Shown piece after piece: positions 63,038 to 64,000 of a stretch of DNA of 64,000 bases. The notes beneath the pieces are model-generated. The model made no database searches. It saw only the letters and a program-made list of their open reading frames with translations, and was not told the DNA's origin. Both the position numbers and the translations under genes were made by a program. The stretch spans positions 310,001-374,000 of the forward strand of contig JBBCJL010000006.1 of assembly GCA_037190225.1 (NCBI GenBank), written 5' to 3'. Position 1 is the stretch's first letter; every line of letters begins with the position of its first letter. The stretch comes from MKSF01 sp037190225 (GTDB taxonomy: Bacteria > Bacteroidota > Bacteroidia > Chitinophagales > Chitinophagaceae).

Positions 63038-63731
63038 GCTACTATCTTTCAAAAATTTTAAGGCGGCGCCAACCTCATTATCTCACTTTTGTTCATTCCT
63101 CACAAATCATACAAGGCAAAGCCTTTAGCGGGTCAAATGAAAGCAAATAAAAAATTTCAAACTCCTTCTTCCTCAGGCACTCAAAATAAGTGAAGTCCCC
63201 GCCCTGTAAAGCCTTTGCTGACTTCAGACAGGGTTACATATCACAAATTCATATATTTTATCATAAATATTTGACATAACTATGACCTTATGATGACACC
63301 AGGAAATTATATGGCAGCTACCTTTGTCCTTAAAATAATCTTAACCATTGAAAACTGATACAAATGACAAGGTGTAAGTTTCATCAAAAACGAAATGCCG
63401 GGCAGGAGCAGCGCCACGATTGGCGGTGGTACCCTACCCGGCATCCTATTGAAGGCGATGCGGTGGTCAGACCGCACCACCCAGGAAAAGAAAAATAAAT
63501 AGCCTCGACAGCATTTTTTCTTCTGAAAAACAAAAATAGAATATTCTTTTCTATCAGTTTCAGTTTTTTTCACAGTGTGCAGCAAGATAAAGGATGCTCT
63601 TCCGAAGTATTGCGCAAAAATCGGACACGGTACATCGTGCGTAGTCTGCGTACGGGAATGCTTATATCTTCCTGCCAGGATGCTATACAAGGCATTCTCT
63701 TTTGTTGTTTCATAAACAAAGAAAGAGCAAA
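63038..63731. other. Long intergenic region before the secreted protein
   Basis: No credible gene is present in these 694 bases. They are mostly AT-rich but hold a GC-rich hairpin module at 63395-63475. No clear -7 box was found close to the next gene. Confidence 0.45.
63395..63475. other. Nested GC-rich hairpin element
   Basis: ATGCCGGG (63395-63402) and CCCGGCAT (63437-63444) enclose a second stem CGCCA/TGGCG (63412-63416/63421-63425), and GCGGT/ACCGC (63460-63464/63471-63475) forms a third. It might be a structured leader of the following gene or a transposon relic. Confidence 0.4.
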
Positions 63732-64000
63732 ATGAAATACATCATTTACACCATACTGTTATTGCACCTAAGCCATACTACGATAGCCCAAGAGCCCTTT
63801 AACCAGAACCTGGGAAATCCTAATCTTGATTTCAGATCGGGCAATTTCAGTAACTGGCAACTGAGCTGGGGCAACAGAGGTACGCCTTATACCAATAACG
63901 GCATTATGACAGGCGCCAACAGTCATACGATTGTAGAAATATACGGAACCAACTGGGACGGTAATGCCGGTCCTGGCAACCTGAAACGTGTACCCGACGG
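63732..64000 (+). CDS. Secreted protein, N-terminal fragment
   Basis: The gene starts at the ATG at 63732 and leaves the window after 89 residues. It has a signal peptide (Y-T-I-L-L-L-H-L-S-H-T-T-I-A-Q) and then N-P-N-L-D-F-R-S-G-N-F-S-N-W-Q-L-S-W-G, the start seen in large surface adhesins or PKD/gliding-associated proteins of Bacteroidetes that often end in a T9SS domain. The domain content and the end cannot be seen here. Confidence 0.75.
   Translation, partial: MKYIIYTILLLHLSHTTIAQEPFNQNLGNPNLDFRSGNFSNWQLSWGNRGTPYTNNGIMTGANSHTIVEIYGTNWDGNAGPGNLKRVPD

Noticed and set aside
63307..63690. Minus-strand 127-codon frame
   Set aside because: Phe/Lys/His-rich composition, no motif and overlap with the nested hairpins; probably chance.
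1..64000. CRISPR arrays, rRNA genes, intact IS elements and phage structural genes
   Set aside because: No regularly spaced direct repeats, rRNA signatures, transposase motifs or capsid/tail genes were seen.

Overview
This 64 kb window comes from the chromosome of a Bacteroidetes bacterium, most likely a Chitinophagaceae (Chitinophaga-like) species. The evidence is a type IX secretion (T9SS) C-terminal domain, a TonB-dependent receptor, Bacteroidetes -7 promoter boxes (TAnnTTTG) ahead of many genes, almost no Shine-Dalgarno sequences, a GldL-like membrane segment and a fused isobutyryl-CoA mutase. No mobile element with an intact transposase or integrase, no rRNA and no CRISPR array was seen.

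Left half (1-32.8 kb), core functions. The genes are a partial ClC channel, a biotin carboxylase, rpiB, tatC, a rhodanese, pnp, an FKBP isomerase, lon, rmuC, uvrC followed by a HAD phosphatase, and a UDP-xylose module (UDP-glucose dehydrogenase, UDP-glucuronate decarboxylase, PHP-type phosphatase). Then come a Dps-like ferritin, an NdpA nucleoid protein convergent with a minus-strand operon (nadC, lipid kinase, mazG, a 1209-residue sensor kinase), and an aldehyde dehydrogenase/DUF779/AraC/MBL-fold group in which two genes share a near-identical palindrome just before the start codon.

Middle (33-54.4 kb). A secreted PNGase F-like protein with a T9SS tail, an aminotransferase, yidC, miaA, an outer-membrane barrel, the fused mutase icmF, a DUF4350/MoxR locus, tRNA-Leu(CAA) with a strong promoter and an AT-rich ORFan behind it, a PQQ-type sugar dehydrogenase lipoprotein and a TonB receptor. 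Three intergenic regions hold copies of one dispersed repeat family.

Right (54.4-64 kb), accessory. A decayed XRE regulator and a GC-rich block precede a tightly packed, AT-rich six-gene operon (55253-60582). It encodes a small Gly-rich protein starting M-G-S-T-G-S-G, a PfkB kinase fused to a nucleoside deoxyribosyltransferase, a QueC-like enzyme, an OGG1-like helix-hairpin-helix glycosylase/lyase, a dGTPase-like HD phosphohydrolase and a minimal nucleotidyltransferase. Every recognisable enzyme handles nucleotides or nucleobases. The QueC + OGG pair recalls type IV CBASS ancillary genes, but no canonical CD-NTase or TGT is visible. I propose it as an undescribed nucleobase-based conflict or protein-modification system; it is the main finding. 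It is followed by DUF763, an endonuclease V gene with an apparent C-terminal frameshift, a structured intergenic element and the start of a secreted protein that runs off the window.
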